Positions 29,180-43,542 of a DNA stretch of 64,000 nt are shown piece after piece. Location of the stretch: positions 124,913 to 188,912 of the forward strand of contig JAEEVF010000006.1 of assembly GCA_016290775.1 (NCBI GenBank). The letters are read 5' to 3'. Source of the DNA: Acetatifactor sp. Lineage in GTDB: Bacteria; Bacillota; Clostridia; Lachnospirales; Lachnospiraceae. The position numbers were made by a program, and so were the translations under genes. The notes beneath the pieces were generated by a model, which was not told where the DNA came from, did not search any database, and was given only the letters and a program-made list of their open reading frames with translations. How positions within the stretch are numbered: position 1 is the first letter of the stretch; each line of letters opens with the position of its first letter.

Positions 29180-29596
29180 ATGTTATCAATATATCCGGCA
29201 TGTTTTTTCAAGGAGGACAGGGGATATTCGGTTGTGTTCCCGGACTTGAATTGGCTGGCGACATGTGGAGATTCGGAAAAGGACGCCATGAATATGGCGG
29301 TAGATTGCCTGGCAGGCTTTCTGTATTCGCTAAAACGGGATGGAGAAACGATTCCGGAAGCGTCGAACTTGCGCGATATTTCACTGGAGAAAGTGGCAAA
29401 GGAATTGGAAGTTGAGCCAGACGGCTTTGTAAATCTTGTTTCAGTTGACGTGGAAGAATATGCAAAATATCATTTCGAGAAGGCAGTTCGCAAGACGCTC
29501 ACGATCCCTGCATGGCTGAATGTTGCTGCGCAGGAAAAGCATATTAATTTTTCACAGACGCTTCAAGAAGCATTGCTGATGAAGCTGAAATCATGA
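29180..29596 (+). CDS. hicB: HicB-family antitoxin (copy 2)
   Basis: Near-identical to copy 1; differs at EKVAK vs EKVAR and SVDVEEY vs SVDMEEY. Confidence 0.92.
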   Translation: MLSIYPACFFKEDRGYSVVFPDLNWLATCGDSEKDAMNMAVDCLAGFLYSLKRDGETIPEASNLRDISLEKVAKELEVEPDGFVNLVSVDVEEYAKYHFEKAVRKTLTIPAWLNVAAQEKHINFSQTLQEALLMKLKS

Positions 29597-29600
29597 AACG

Positions 29601-29670
29601 AAATGTGCCAAGAAGAACCGTCCCCATTGGCACGTTTGTGCCAATGGGGACGGTTCTTTTTGACACATTT
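29601..29670. repeat. REP-like inverted pair (33-bp arms, 4-nt loop)
   Basis: AAATGTGCCAAGAAGAACCGTCCCCATTGGCAC gttt GTGCCAATGGGGACGGTTCTTTTTGACACATTT; two mismatches between arms. Confidence 0.93.
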
Positions 29671-29676
29671 GGGGTG

Positions 29677-30405
29677 TTAGGCCACGTACAGGAAGATGTA
29701 GATATAGTGGCATATGCTTCCGCCGAGGACGAAGAGGTGGAAGATCTCGTGGGAGCCGAAGTTCTTGTGGTGGGAGTTGAAGATGCGGAGCTTCAGCGCG
29801 TAGAGGATGCCGCCGATGGTATATACCACGCCGCCACCGACCAGCCAAAGGAAGCCGGCGAGAGGGAGCGCATGATATAACGGCGCCGCCGCAAAAATCG
29901 CGATCCAGCCCATGGAAATGTAAAGCACGGAGGAGAGCCACTTCGGACAGGTGACCCAAAAGAGTTTGAAGATCATGCCGACAAAGGCGCAGATCCAGAC
30001 GGCCGCGAGCATGCGATAGCCAACCTTGGGCTCAAGGACCATCATGCAAGGCGGCGTGTACGACCCGGCGATCAGCACGAAGATCATCATGTGGTCCACG
30101 CGCTTGAAGGGCATCAGGGCCGAGCCGGTGCGGTTGATACCGTGGTACAGGGCGCTCGCGCCGTACAGGAGGGTCATGCTGAGCATGAAGATGCTCATGG
30201 CAAAGAGCCCGTAGGTGCCGTCGTTTACGGCACTTTTTATGAGCAGCGGGATGGAACTGAAGATGGAAAGCACCATGCCGGCGAAGTGCGTAAGGCAGCT
30301 CCCAGGCTCGCGGATCGTGAGCTGCATGGGAGTCTTGGGCTCGCTGACACTGATGTTTGATAATCTATGCATCATGGAATGTTTCGTTGCAAAATCCATT
30401 CTCAC
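29677..30405 (-). CDS. Hemolysin III / PAQR-family membrane protein
   Basis: Seven-TM pattern, 'MLYGASALYHGINRTGSALMPFKRVDHMMIFVLIAGSYTP' and HEIFHLFVLGGSICHYIYI. Confidence 0.92.
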   Translation of the reverse strand: MRMDFATKHSMMHRLSNISVSEPKTPMQLTIREPGSCLTHFAGMVLSIFSSIPLLIKSAVNDGTYGLFAMSIFMLSMTLLYGASALYHGINRTGSALMPFKRVDHMMIFVLIAGSYTPPCMMVLEPKVGYRMLAAVWICAFVGMIFKLFWVTCPKWLSSVLYISMGWIAIFAAAPLYHALPLAGFLWLVGGGVVYTIGGILYALKLRIFNSHHKNFGSHEIFHLFVLGGSICHYIYIFLYVA

Positions 30406-30716
30406 ACCTCCTTATATGAAGCCGCAACCGCAAGCAGCGCATCTGCCGCGGGTAAAAAACTGTAGATTTGGCGTGCGGACACAGGGGTTCGCCACATCTC
30501 AAAAACAAATTTAACAACATGTAGTATTCAAAACTACATGATACAATTATAATACCCCTGGTTTCCAAATATGTCAAGAATAATACGCAAAAAAAATGCC
30601 GCAATTTTATGCGACATTTACTAAAATAAGATCTGAAACATTTTGCCAAAGGGGCCGGAAATGCTTTGCGGTCGGGGCTTTGAGGAGCGGAAACGGACGC
30701 GGCGGCGCGTACGATT

Positions 30717-30983
30717 TTAGTCCTCCTCAAGCACCTGGATCTCGAGATAATCAAAATCGATGGTTTCCATGAAATTATCCTGATAAAAGCGGGTTTTGGC
30801 GAAGCGCTTGAAGTCTGAAATGGTCTTATCGAGCCAAATGGGCGCGCTGAGGTCGAACTGCGCACAGGCCGAATTCAGGGCGTGAAACACCTTATGCGTA
30901 CGGGTGTCATCCGTGTCGTCCTCGATCACGACGTCCTTGATCAGATGTGTACTTTTGAAGGTTTTTGCCCAAAGCTTGAACAT
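30717..30983 (-). CDS. Conserved small hypothetical protein (88 aa)
   Basis: ORF with RBS-like aaggagc upstream on the minus strand; no family recognised. Confidence 0.6.
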   Translation of the reverse strand: MFKLWAKTFKSTHLIKDVVIEDDTDDTRTHKVFHALNSACAQFDLSAPIWLDKTISDFKRFAKTRFYQDNFMETIDFDYLEIQVLEED

Positions 30984-31279
30984 GCGCTGCTCCTTTTTTC
31001 GTTCCGCCGGGGGGCGTGCAATGACGAGGGACGTCGGGGGTGCTGATTTCTCCCTCGAATAGCGTTAGTATATCACGTGCCTAAAGCCCTTGCAAGCACT
31101 AGAACTTGTGATAATGAACAATAAAACTTAAAAATTTGTAAAAAAACTGTTAAAATTATACATTTTTCTTTCGGGACGTGTTATACTATAGTCGACAGAA
31201 AATGAGGATCAACCTCACATACGACGCGCCGCCTGTTTTGAGAGCGATCATGCAAAAGGCAGGGCGCAAAGGAGTTACC

Positions 31280-31927
31280 ATGGAATTCATGCAAAACGGC
31301 CAGAACATGGGCGAAGGTATAGAGAGCTGGAACGAAGTCATGTTGGTTTATAACGCCGCACTTAAGCAGGTGCAGACCAAGATGGAAATCCTGAACGATG
31401 AGTTTCAGCACGTGCATCAGTATAACCCGATCGAGCACATCAAGGCAAGGATCAAGACGGCGGAGAGCATTGTAAAAAAGCTCAAGCGCTATGGCAAGGA
31501 ATCGACCATCCAGAACATGATCGAGTTCGTGAATGACATCGCGGGCATCCGCGTCATCTGCTCGTTCTCCTCGGACATTTACCGCATTGCGGCCATGATC
31601 GAGGAGCAAAAGGACATCAAGGTGATCACCACCAAGGATTACATCACCTATCCGAAGGCGAGCGGATATCGCAGCTATCACATGATCGTGACTGTCCCGG
31701 TATATCTTTCCGACCGCATCGTCGACACGAAGGTGGAGATCCAGATCCGTACGGTCGCGCAGGATTTCTGGGCGAGCCTGGAGCACAAGATCCATTACAA
31801 GTTCGAGGGTGAGGCGCCGGAGCACATCCGCAGCGAGCTCGTGGAATGTGCGCGCATGGTGTCTGACCTTGACGCAAGAATGCTGGCGCTGAACGAGGAG
31901 ATCTTGGAGCTGAGCCAGCAAAAGTAA
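31280..31927 (+). CDS. Small alarmone (ppGpp) synthetase, RelA/SpoT-type GTP pyrophosphokinase family
   Basis: EHIKARIKTAESIVKKLKRYG...NDIAGIRVICSFSSDIYRIA...YPKASGYRSYHMIV...VEIQIRTVAQDFWASLEHKIHYK. AAAGGAG RBS supports ATG 31280. Confidence 0.9.
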   Translation: MEFMQNGQNMGEGIESWNEVMLVYNAALKQVQTKMEILNDEFQHVHQYNPIEHIKARIKTAESIVKKLKRYGKESTIQNMIEFVNDIAGIRVICSFSSDIYRIAAMIEEQKDIKVITTKDYITYPKASGYRSYHMIVTVPVYLSDRIVDTKVEIQIRTVAQDFWASLEHKIHYKFEGEAPEHIRSELVECARMVSDLDARMLALNEEILELSQQK

Positions 31928-31990
31928 GGGGCATACCGGCAATCACAAATGGCGATTGACCCGCAGAGAGAACCGAAAACAAAGGCAAAA

Positions 31991-32015
31991 GCCGCATCCC
32001 ATACGGAGATGCGGC
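31991..32015 (+). terminator. Intrinsic-terminator-like hairpin
   Basis: GCCGCATC ccatacgga GATGCGGC downstream of the alarmone synthetase. Confidence 0.6.
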
Positions 32016-32319
32016 TTACTTATTGCCCAGAAAGGAGAAACACAAAAAACTAGGAGAATGAAAAAGGAGAAGGATTTTAAATGAGGAGTGCCCAGATGAT
32101 AGCATCTGGGCGATTATGAAAAAAAGTTCAATCACATGTTTGACTATGTTCAGTATAGCAATCAAATATGAACAAAATATGAACGCGAAGTAAAAGGTTG
32201 GTAAAAGTCGCAGACAAAAAGCCGTGAAATAAATAGGGTGTTGCGAATTTCTCACAAAAATGTTAGAATATATAAGGGTTTAGGCAAAATTCCTGACTTG
32301 GGGAAGCGGAGGTTATGGC

Positions 32320-34440
32320 ATGGATACTTTTATGGATCAATTGTCGGAAAAGGTGACGGCCCAGGATATGATCCAGGCGAACACGACGGCAGAGTTAGAG
32401 AGCTACAAGGGGTTTGCTGAGCAAATGAAAGTCAGCGCAGACAAGGTGCAGGAGGCATCCGAGCGCCTGCAGGCGGTGGCAGAGCAGTTAAAGGCCGGGA
32501 CGGGCGGAAGTTCCGCGGTCGATGAGGACGTGATCTTCATCGTTGAGGAGGAGATTTCCGATCTCGGAAAGAGCATTGGCGAAGTGAAGGAACGCGTTAC
32601 GGCCATGCAGGCGAGTCTTGCAGGGAACGCAGACGGTTTCCGCGCCATGCAGGAAAGCCTTGCAGGGAATGCGGATGGACTTCGCGCTTTGCAGGAAGGC
32701 ATTGCGGCAAATGAGGCCGGGATCCGTTCCCTTAAGGAGAGCATTTCCGGGAATGAGGCCGGGATCAGAAGCCTTCAGGAAAAGCTCGAAAATATAGGCA
32801 GCGTCAGTGCGCCCGCGCCTGAGACGCAGGAAGTTCAAAAGGCGGACGTCAGTGAAATGACGGCGCAGATGCAAAATGGCCTTGCAGACGTGCAATATGG
32901 CATGGCAGTCGTTCAAAACGGCTTTGCAGGCATGCAGGAAGGCATGTCGCGCTTCGGAGACTCTCTTGACGGCAATACAAGCTCGATCATGAAGTTGCAG
33001 GATGGCGTCATCAACCTGCATCAAAAGATGACGACCGTCATGGACGGCGTGTCGGCGGCGCAGACGGATGTATCCTCCATGCGCGAAAGCGTAGATGCAC
33101 TGCAGCAAAAGGCAGGCGGGAACACGGAGGTGCTCCGCGCCATTCATGAGAATACCATCGGTAACGTTGAGATGCTTGTTGCCCTGCAGGAAAAGGCCAG
33201 TGGCAACACGGAAGTGCTCCGTGGCATGCAGGATGGCATCGCAAGCATGCATCAAGGCATGTCGGCCGTGCAGGACGGCGTGTCCTCCGTACAAAATGAC
33301 GTATCAGCCATGAAGGAAGCCGTGGAATCCATGGCGGCTGCAGCAAAAGGCTCGGAAGAAGCTTCGAACCTTGCAGGCAGCATCGAGAACGTTGCGGGCA
33401 GTGTAGGTACGGTACGCACGGGAGTTGAGGCAGTCGCTGGCAACGTAGAGGCAGTTCGCACCGGCGTGGAAGCAGTCGCCGGCAACATGGATGCGGTGCG
33501 CGACGGCATGGTTGCAGTTGCAGGCACCATGGACGCAATGCGGGATGACGTGGCAGTCGTGCAAAATGGCGTATCGGCCGTACAGGACGGCGTTGCGGCT
33601 CTTCAGGACAGAGTGGACGGGAGCGCGGAAGGCATTCGCGAATTGCAGGAACGCTCCGCAGGAAATACGCAGATCATCAGTGGCCTTCAGGAAAGCATTG
33701 CAGGCATGAGCCAAGAGCTTGGGACCTTGCAGGCAGCCCTTGCGGCATTGCAGACAGGCTTTACCGCATTGCAGGGAAGCCTTGCACAGAAGGATGCGCA
33801 GGAGAACATCGGTGAGGCGATCGGCGGCCTTCGCGAGGAGACCAACGGCATCCGCGAAGCCATAAACGGCGTGAATGCAGAGACCAATGGCATCCGCGAG
33901 GAGATCGGCAACGTACGTACCGAGATCAGCAACGTGCGCGGCGGCTTTGGCGGCATGCGTGAGAACTTCCTTCAGGTGCGCGATCAGATTCTGGCAGAAT
34001 TCTCAAAGACCACGGGTCAGATGAGTGAAGCCAGCGAACGCAACCTTGAGAGAAGCGCAGATGGCATGGAATCCTTAAAGTCCGTGGTCATCAGCCAGAT
34101 CGATCAGCTTCGTCAGGAATATAAAACCGACGACCGTCAGGAAAAGCTGGGAGCACAGCTAAAAACCATCGAAGACGGAAATCACGCTTTGGAAGAGAAG
34201 CTTTCCGGCGTGCAGGACGGCATGCGCGAAGGCTATCATAAGGAGTGCGTAAAGGTTTACCGCAACGTACAGGCAGCCTTCATCGAGGAGAACGGAAAGC
34301 AGACGGAGCTTCTTAAGGACGCAGTCAAGAAGTCCGGCGGAAAGCAGGGCCTGACGCTCACCTTCGCGATCCTGGCATTCGTGATGAGCCTTGGAACCCT
34401 TGCAATTCAAGTGTTGACAATGCTTAAGATCTTGCCGTAG
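32320..34440 (+). CDS. Long repetitive coiled-coil protein with C-terminal TM (unknown function)
   Basis: 706 aa; repeating 'AGNADGLRALQEGIAANEAGIRSLKESISGNEAGIRSLQE' / 'VRTGVEAVAGNVEAVRTGVEAVAGNMDAVRDGM' units; C-terminal hydrophobic LTLTFAILAFVMSLGTLAIQVLTML. Confidence 0.8.
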   Translation: MDTFMDQLSEKVTAQDMIQANTTAELESYKGFAEQMKVSADKVQEASERLQAVAEQLKAGTGGSSAVDEDVIFIVEEEISDLGKSIGEVKERVTAMQASLAGNADGFRAMQESLAGNADGLRALQEGIAANEAGIRSLKESISGNEAGIRSLQEKLENIGSVSAPAPETQEVQKADVSEMTAQMQNGLADVQYGMAVVQNGFAGMQEGMSRFGDSLDGNTSSIMKLQDGVINLHQKMTTVMDGVSAAQTDVSSMRESVDALQQKAGGNTEVLRAIHENTIGNVEMLVALQEKASGNTEVLRGMQDGIASMHQGMSAVQDGVSSVQNDVSAMKEAVESMAAAAKGSEEASNLAGSIENVAGSVGTVRTGVEAVAGNVEAVRTGVEAVAGNMDAVRDGMVAVAGTMDAMRDDVAVVQNGVSAVQDGVAALQDRVDGSAEGIRELQERSAGNTQIISGLQESIAGMSQELGTLQAALAALQTGFTALQGSLAQKDAQENIGEAIGGLREETNGIREAINGVNAETNGIREEIGNVRTEISNVRGGFGGMRENFLQVRDQILAEFSKTTGQMSEASERNLERSADGMESLKSVVISQIDQLRQEYKTDDRQEKLGAQLKTIEDGNHALEEKLSGVQDGMREGYHKECVKVYRNVQAAFIEENGKQTELLKDAVKKSGGKQGLTLTFAILAFVMSLGTLAIQVLTMLKILP

Positions 34441-34513
34441 GGCGAAAACATATGGCGCGCGGTCGCTATCAAAAAAGCACCACGCGCCAAATCCATGAAA
34501 CGAGGAAACAAAA

Positions 34514-35077
34514 GTGGCGAAAGAACTTTGGAAGCCTGGTAATATGCTTTATCCCCTGCCCGTGGTCATGGTCAGCGTGGCCGATAAGAACGGGAAACCC
34601 AACATCATTACGGTGGCCTGGGCCGGCACGATCTGCAGTGAGCCGCCCATGGTCTCTATTTCCGTGCGCCCTGAAAGGTTCTCCAACCCGATCCTTCGGG
34701 AGACCGGGGAGTTCGTGATCAATCTCACGACAAGAGAACTCGCATTCGCGACGGACTACTGCGGCGTCAAGAGTGGCCGCGACGTTGACAAATTCAAGGA
34801 AATGAATCTGACGGCCCTTCCCGCGTCCATCGTGAAGGCACCGCTTATTGCTGAGAGCCCCGTAAACCTGGAGTGTCAGGTGACCGAGATCAAAGAGCTC
34901 GGCTCTCATGACATGTTCATGGCCAAGGTCGTGGCCGTGCATGCCGACGAGAAATATATGGACGAAAATCACAAATTCCATTTGGAATGGGCGGATCCGA
35001 TCACATATTCCCATGGGGTATATTATACCTGCGGTGAGCGCCTCGGTTCCTTTGGATATAGCGTGAGAAAAAAGTAG
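34514..35077 (+). CDS. Flavin reductase-family (FMN-binding split barrel) protein
   Basis: PLPVVMVSVADKNGKPNIITVAWAGTICSEPPMVSISVRPERFS. Confidence 0.88.
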   Translation: MAKELWKPGNMLYPLPVVMVSVADKNGKPNIITVAWAGTICSEPPMVSISVRPERFSNPILRETGEFVINLTTRELAFATDYCGVKSGRDVDKFKEMNLTALPASIVKAPLIAESPVNLECQVTEIKELGSHDMFMAKVVAVHADEKYMDENHKFHLEWADPITYSHGVYYTCGERLGSFGYSVRKK

Positions 35078-35094
35078 GTTAGGTTAGTTGATCC

Positions 35095-36690
35095 ATGGCA
35101 AAGAAAGTTCGTAGAAGAAAAGAACATAAATATATCAAGTTTACCTTTATCAAATATACCGTGTTGACCCTTTTTATCTGCCTTTTGTTTGTTCGGGGGT
35201 ACGTGCCCTTTGAACATGAAGGGGAGAATTTGTTCCACGTAAAGCTGAACGGCGTGGAAGTCGGGAGCGTTGACGACCCCGCAAAGGCGCAGCAAATGCT
35301 TTGGGAAGCCCGCTACCAAGTGCAGTCCGCAAGGAAGGACTTTACCTTTATGGAGGCGGAGCTCGACGTGACCGGAGAGGAAGTGCTCTGGGGCTACGTG
35401 GACGACGAAACCTTTGTGCGGACGAACATGCTGAGGGTTTTGCAGAGCACTGCTACGGAGACCTTGAAGCGTAGCTACACGGTGAAGGTCAAGGAGTATC
35501 TGGTGAACCTTTCCACCCCCGAGGAGGTGGAGGAGCTTTTCCAGGCTGCCATTGACAAATATGATGATTCCGGCAGATTTAAGGTAAAGATGGTGCACGA
35601 CCAGGGCCGTGAATTCGGTGTCTATACGGTCGTTGTGGATGACGTGAATGAGGAAAAGCCGCAGGAGGAAGAAACGACGGACGTTTCGGAGGCCGGCGTT
35701 CAAACCATGCTCAGCATTACGGGCAAGGTCTTTGACGAGCCCAAGGAACTGGACTTTGAAGACTATGAATACGGCGTTCTCTCCATGGATCTGATGGAGG
35801 GCGTTGAAGTGATCGGAGCATATCTTCCCGCAAACCAGGTCAGCCCCGTGGACGAGGCCATCGATCATCTGGTGCGCGAGCAGGAAGTGCCCGTGGAATA
35901 TACGATCGTCTCCGGCGACACGCTTTCCGAGATTGCCATGAAGGTTAACATCCCCATGGAAAAGATCGTGGAGATGAACAGTGATTATCTGGATTCCGTG
36001 AATTCGAAGATCTACGTTGGCGACAAGCTGATCATCACCGTTCCAGAGCCGGAGCTTTCCGTGCTCAAGACTGAGAGGATCCTTCGCGAGGAGATTTACG
36101 ACGCGGATACGATCTACATTGAAAACGACAGCTGGTTTACCAGTCAGCAGGTGGTGCTCCAGCAGCCCTCTGCGGGCTTCCGCAAGATCTCCGTGGAAGA
36201 GCATTATGTAAACGATACGGTCACGGAGCGCGTGATCTTAAAGGAGGAACTCATCAAAGAGGCCGTTCCCCTCATCGTGGAGCGCGGCACGAAGGTTCCG
36301 CCTACCTATATCAAGCCTCTTTCCGGCGGACGCATCTCCTCCGGATTTGGCAAGCGTAGCGCACCGACCAAGGGCGCAAGCACGAATCACCAGGGCGTCG
36401 ACTGGGCAACGCCTACCGGAACCTCCGTCGTTGCATCGAGCGGTGGTACCGTAAGCAAGGCCGGTTGGGCAAGCGGCTACGGCTACTGCGTATTCATCGA
36501 CCATCCGGACGGCAAGCAGACCAGGTACGGTCACCTTTCCAAGGTTTTGGTAAAGGCAGGCCAGACCGTAAAACAGGGTGAAAAGATTGCACTGAGTGGT
36601 TCGACTGGCGTATCCAGCGGCCCTCACCTTCACTTCGAGATCCGCGTGAACGGCACTGCGGTGAACCCGCTGAACTATGTTTCGAAATAG
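35095..36690 (+). CDS. M23 metallopeptidase with LysM and G5-like domains
   Basis: TM N-terminus; LysM YTIVSGDTLSEIAMKVNIPMEKIVEMN; G5-like region; M23 NHQGVDWATPTGTSVVASSGG...GHLSKVLVKAGQTVKQGE...GPHLHFEIRVNG. Confidence 0.93.
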   Translation: MAKKVRRRKEHKYIKFTFIKYTVLTLFICLLFVRGYVPFEHEGENLFHVKLNGVEVGSVDDPAKAQQMLWEARYQVQSARKDFTFMEAELDVTGEEVLWGYVDDETFVRTNMLRVLQSTATETLKRSYTVKVKEYLVNLSTPEEVEELFQAAIDKYDDSGRFKVKMVHDQGREFGVYTVVVDDVNEEKPQEEETTDVSEAGVQTMLSITGKVFDEPKELDFEDYEYGVLSMDLMEGVEVIGAYLPANQVSPVDEAIDHLVREQEVPVEYTIVSGDTLSEIAMKVNIPMEKIVEMNSDYLDSVNSKIYVGDKLIITVPEPELSVLKTERILREEIYDADTIYIENDSWFTSQQVVLQQPSAGFRKISVEEHYVNDTVTERVILKEELIKEAVPLIVERGTKVPPTYIKPLSGGRISSGFGKRSAPTKGASTNHQGVDWATPTGTSVVASSGGTVSKAGWASGYGYCVFIDHPDGKQTRYGHLSKVLVKAGQTVKQGEKIALSGSTGVSSGPHLHFEIRVNGTAVNPLNYVSK

Positions 36691-36790
36691 CTCCTTTGAC
36701 AAACACAATATTTTGTGCTATGATACTTAAAATGGCTTAATGTGGGATATTGGGATTTGGGAATACTCTAACAAAAGAGGGTTATTCAGT

Positions 36791-38083
36791 ATGAAACAAT
36801 ATGCGATCAAGGGCGGAAATCCCCTCGTGGGAGAGGTTGAGATCGGCGGCAGCAAGAATGCTACGCTGCCTATTTTGGCCGCAGCCATCATGACGGACGA
36901 GACTGTCTACATAGATAACATGCCGGACGTGTTTGACACGAACGTGCTCATGGACGCGCTAAAGACCATTGGCGTCAGCGTCGTTCGCACCGGCAGGCAC
37001 AGCGTAACGATCAATGGCGGCAACATTTTCACCAAGTGCATCGAAGACGAGAACATCAAGAAGATCAGGGCGGCGTATTATCCCGTGGGAGCGCTCCTTG
37101 GAAAATATCAGGAAGCGATCGTTCCGCTTCCCGGCGGCTGCGACATCGGATGCCGCGCCATCGACCAGCACATCAAGGGCTTCAAGGCTCTTGGCGCAGA
37201 GGTTTTGATCGAGAACGGATTTATCAAGACGAAGGCTGAAAAACTTGTCGGCAGTCATATCTACATGGACTGTGTCAGCGTTGGCGCAACCATCAACATC
37301 ATGATGGCAGCGACGCTTGCAGAGGGCACGACCATCATCGAAAACGCGGCAAAGGAGCCTCATGTCGTTGACGTGGCGAACTTCCTCAACAGCTGCGGCG
37401 CGCACGTAAAGGGCGCAGGTACTGACGTGATCAGGATCAAAGGCGTGAAGAAGCTTCACGGCGCGGAATATACGATCATCCCCGATCAGATCGAGGCAGG
37501 CACGTTTATGTTTGCGGCAGCAGTCACCAAGGGCGACCTGATGGTAAAGAACGTGATCCCGAAGCACTTGGAGTCCATTACCGCAAAGCTGACCGAGATC
37601 GGCTGTGAGGTGGATGAATTTGATGATTGCGTGAGAGTGGTATGCTCGAAGGGCCTAAAGCCCACGCACGTAAAGACTTTGCCGTATCCCGGCTTCCCGA
37701 CGGACATGCAGCCGCAGATCGCCGTGGCACTTGGCCTTGCGGACGGCATCAGCATCGTGACGGATACGATCTTTGAAAATCGCTTTAAGTATGTGGATGA
37801 GTTGACCCGCATGGGCGCAAACATCCGCGTGGAAGGCTCTACTGCCATCATCAACGGCGTGGAGAAGTACACAGGTGCAGGCATTGCGGCACCGGACCTT
37901 CGCGCAGGCGCGGCGCTTGTTACCGCAGCCTTGGCGGCGGATGGATATTCCTTAGTCGACGAGGTTCGTTACATTCAGCGTGGCTATGAGGACTTCCATA
38001 TTAAGCTCAAGGCGCTTGGCGCACAGATCGAGCTGGTGGAGGATCAGAAGGAATTCCAGAAGTTCAAGTTGAAGACCGGCTGA
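36791..38083 (+). CDS. murA: UDP-N-acetylglucosamine 1-carboxyvinyltransferase
   Basis: GGNPLVGEVEIGGSKNATLPILAAAIM; PLPGGCDIGCRAIDQHIKGF; start at MKQYAIKGG. Confidence 0.93.
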   Translation: MKQYAIKGGNPLVGEVEIGGSKNATLPILAAAIMTDETVYIDNMPDVFDTNVLMDALKTIGVSVVRTGRHSVTINGGNIFTKCIEDENIKKIRAAYYPVGALLGKYQEAIVPLPGGCDIGCRAIDQHIKGFKALGAEVLIENGFIKTKAEKLVGSHIYMDCVSVGATINIMMAATLAEGTTIIENAAKEPHVVDVANFLNSCGAHVKGAGTDVIRIKGVKKLHGAEYTIIPDQIEAGTFMFAAAVTKGDLMVKNVIPKHLESITAKLTEIGCEVDEFDDCVRVVCSKGLKPTHVKTLPYPGFPTDMQPQIAVALGLADGISIVTDTIFENRFKYVDELTRMGANIRVEGSTAIINGVEKYTGAGIAAPDLRAGAALVTAALAADGYSLVDEVRYIQRGYEDFHIKLKALGAQIELVEDQKEFQKFKLKTG

Positions 38084-38181
38084 TCAAAAAAAGACGAATT
38101 ATTCTCAACAGGCATATTTTTCTTGACAAAGTTGCCTGGCCGTTGTATCGTATGATACGGTAATCAATTTCATATTTGATT

Positions 38182-38283
38182 TCTCTTATTCAGAGTGGTG
38201 GAGATACATAGGATCTGTGAAACCACGGCAACCCCTGAAAAGGAAGGTGCCAACCTGAGCGAAACATTTCGAACAATAAGAGG
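38182..38283 (+). promoter_or_regulatory. SAM-I (S-box) riboswitch upstream of metK
   Basis: TCTTATTcAGAGtGGTGGAGataca...GATCTGTGAAACCaCGGCAACCcctgaaaaggAAGGTGCCAAcCTGaGCgaa...GAACAATAAGAG matches S-box consensus, including P1 CTCTTATT/AATAAGAG. Confidence 0.93.
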
Positions 38284-38302
38284 ATTTGATACTTGTTCAT
38301 CA

Positions 38303-38330
38303 GGTCCGCTTGTTCCAAGCGGACCTTTAG
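38303..38330 (+). terminator. Riboswitch expression-platform terminator
   Basis: GGTCCGCTTG ttc CAAGCGGACC TTTAGTTTT. Confidence 0.9.
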
Positions 38331-38357
38331 TTTTCTCAATTATTATAAGGAGACACC

Positions 38358-39551
38358 ATGGAAAAAAGACTATTTACTTCCGAATCCGTAACTGAAGGCC
38401 ATCCCGACAAGCTCTGCGACGCAGTCAGCGATGCCATCCTGGATGCCTTAATGGAGCAAGACCCCTACAGCCGCGTGGCTTGCGAAACCTGCACCAAGAC
38501 TGGTTTTGTGCTTGTCATGGGCGAGGTGACGACCAAAGCAAACATTGACGTGACCGGGATCGTTCGTAAGACCGTGACCGACATTGGATATGATTCCTCT
38601 GAGAAGGGCTTTGACGGCAACACCTGTGGCGTCATCGTGGCACTGGAAAAGCAGAGCCCCGACATCGCAATGGGCGTTGACAAGGCGCTCGAGGCGAAGC
38701 TTGGCGAAAAGGGCATGAACGATGAGCAACTTGATGCGATCGGCGCAGGCGACCAGGGCATGATGTTTGGTTACGCAACCAATGAGACGCCCGAGCTGAT
38801 GCCTTTCCCCATTTCTTTGGCACACAAGTTGACCAGAAGGCTGACCGAGGTTCGTAAGAACGGAACGCTGCCTTACCTTCGTCCTGACGGAAAGAGCCAG
38901 GTTTCGGTGGAATATGATGAAAACGGCAAGCCCTTCCGCCTTGAGGCAGTGGTGCTTTCCACGCAGCATGAAGAGCACGTGACCCAGGAGCAGATCCACA
39001 GAGACGTGAAGAAATATATTTTCGATCCCGTACTCCCGAAGGGAATGGTGGACGAGAACACCAAGATTTTCATCAATCCCACGGGTCGTTTCGTGATAGG
39101 CGGACCTGCCGGCGACAGCGGTCTGACCGGACGCAAGATCATCGTTGACACCTACGGCGGCTATGCTCGTCATGGCGGCGGAGCCTTTTCCGGTAAGGAC
39201 TGCACGAAGGTGGACAGAAGCGCGGCATATGCGGCACGTTACGTTGCAAAGAACATTGTTGCGGCAGGCCTTGCAGATAAGTGCGAGATCCAGCTTTCCT
39301 ATGCGATCGGCGTTGCAAATCCCACTTCGATCATGGTGGACACCTTTGGCACCGGTAAGATCTCCGATGAAAAGCTTGTGAACGTGATCCGCGAGAACTT
39401 CGACCTTCGTCCCGCAGGCATCATCAAGATGCTCGACCTGAGAAGACCCATCTATCGCGGTACTGCGGCATATGGTCACTTTGGAAGAACGGACATCGAC
39501 GTGCCTTGGGAGAAGACCGACAAGGTTGATGTTTTGAAGAAATATATATAA
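38358..39551 (+). CDS. metK: S-adenosylmethionine synthetase
   Basis: [66 protein letters not shown]. Confidence 0.98.
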   Translation: MEKRLFTSESVTEGHPDKLCDAVSDAILDALMEQDPYSRVACETCTKTGFVLVMGEVTTKANIDVTGIVRKTVTDIGYDSSEKGFDGNTCGVIVALEKQSPDIAMGVDKALEAKLGEKGMNDEQLDAIGAGDQGMMFGYATNETPELMPFPISLAHKLTRRLTEVRKNGTLPYLRPDGKSQVSVEYDENGKPFRLEAVVLSTQHEEHVTQEQIHRDVKKYIFDPVLPKGMVDENTKIFINPTGRFVIGGPAGDSGLTGRKIIVDTYGGYARHGGGAFSGKDCTKVDRSAAYAARYVAKNIVAAGLADKCEIQLSYAIGVANPTSIMVDTFGTGKISDEKLVNVIRENFDLRPAGIIKMLDLRRPIYRGTAAYGHFGRTDIDVPWEKTDKVDVLKKYI

Positions 39552-39563
39552 GATGCAAAAGCC

Positions 39564-39601
39564 AAAGCGGGCGAGGTAGAAACACCTCGTCCGTTTTTTA
39601 C
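39564..39601 (+). terminator. Intrinsic terminator after metK
   Basis: aaGCGGGCGAGGTagaaacACCTCGTCCGttttttac. Confidence 0.85.
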
Positions 39602-39744
39602 GTATGTCACCGCGGCCCGGCGCAAGGCGGCTTCGTTTTGTACGCGGAATTTCACGTGACGTTCGATTGCGAAGCGACCGTAAACGTGTTAGGATAGAAA
39701 TGGTCGGGTATTGTGAATCTCCGCAAATGATTGGGGTATCGGTT

Positions 39745-43542
<3,798 letters not shown>

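Larger units (their letters stand above)
28731..29596 (+). repeat. Copy 2 of ~866-bp direct repeat containing terminator + hicAB
   Basis: 1920-bp offset match to 26811-27676. Confidence 0.93.

Noticed and set aside
32090-32111. GCCCAGATG atag CATCTGGGC as a plus-strand terminator
   Set aside because: A perfect hairpin but not followed by a T-run on the plus strand; left as an unexplained hairpin.
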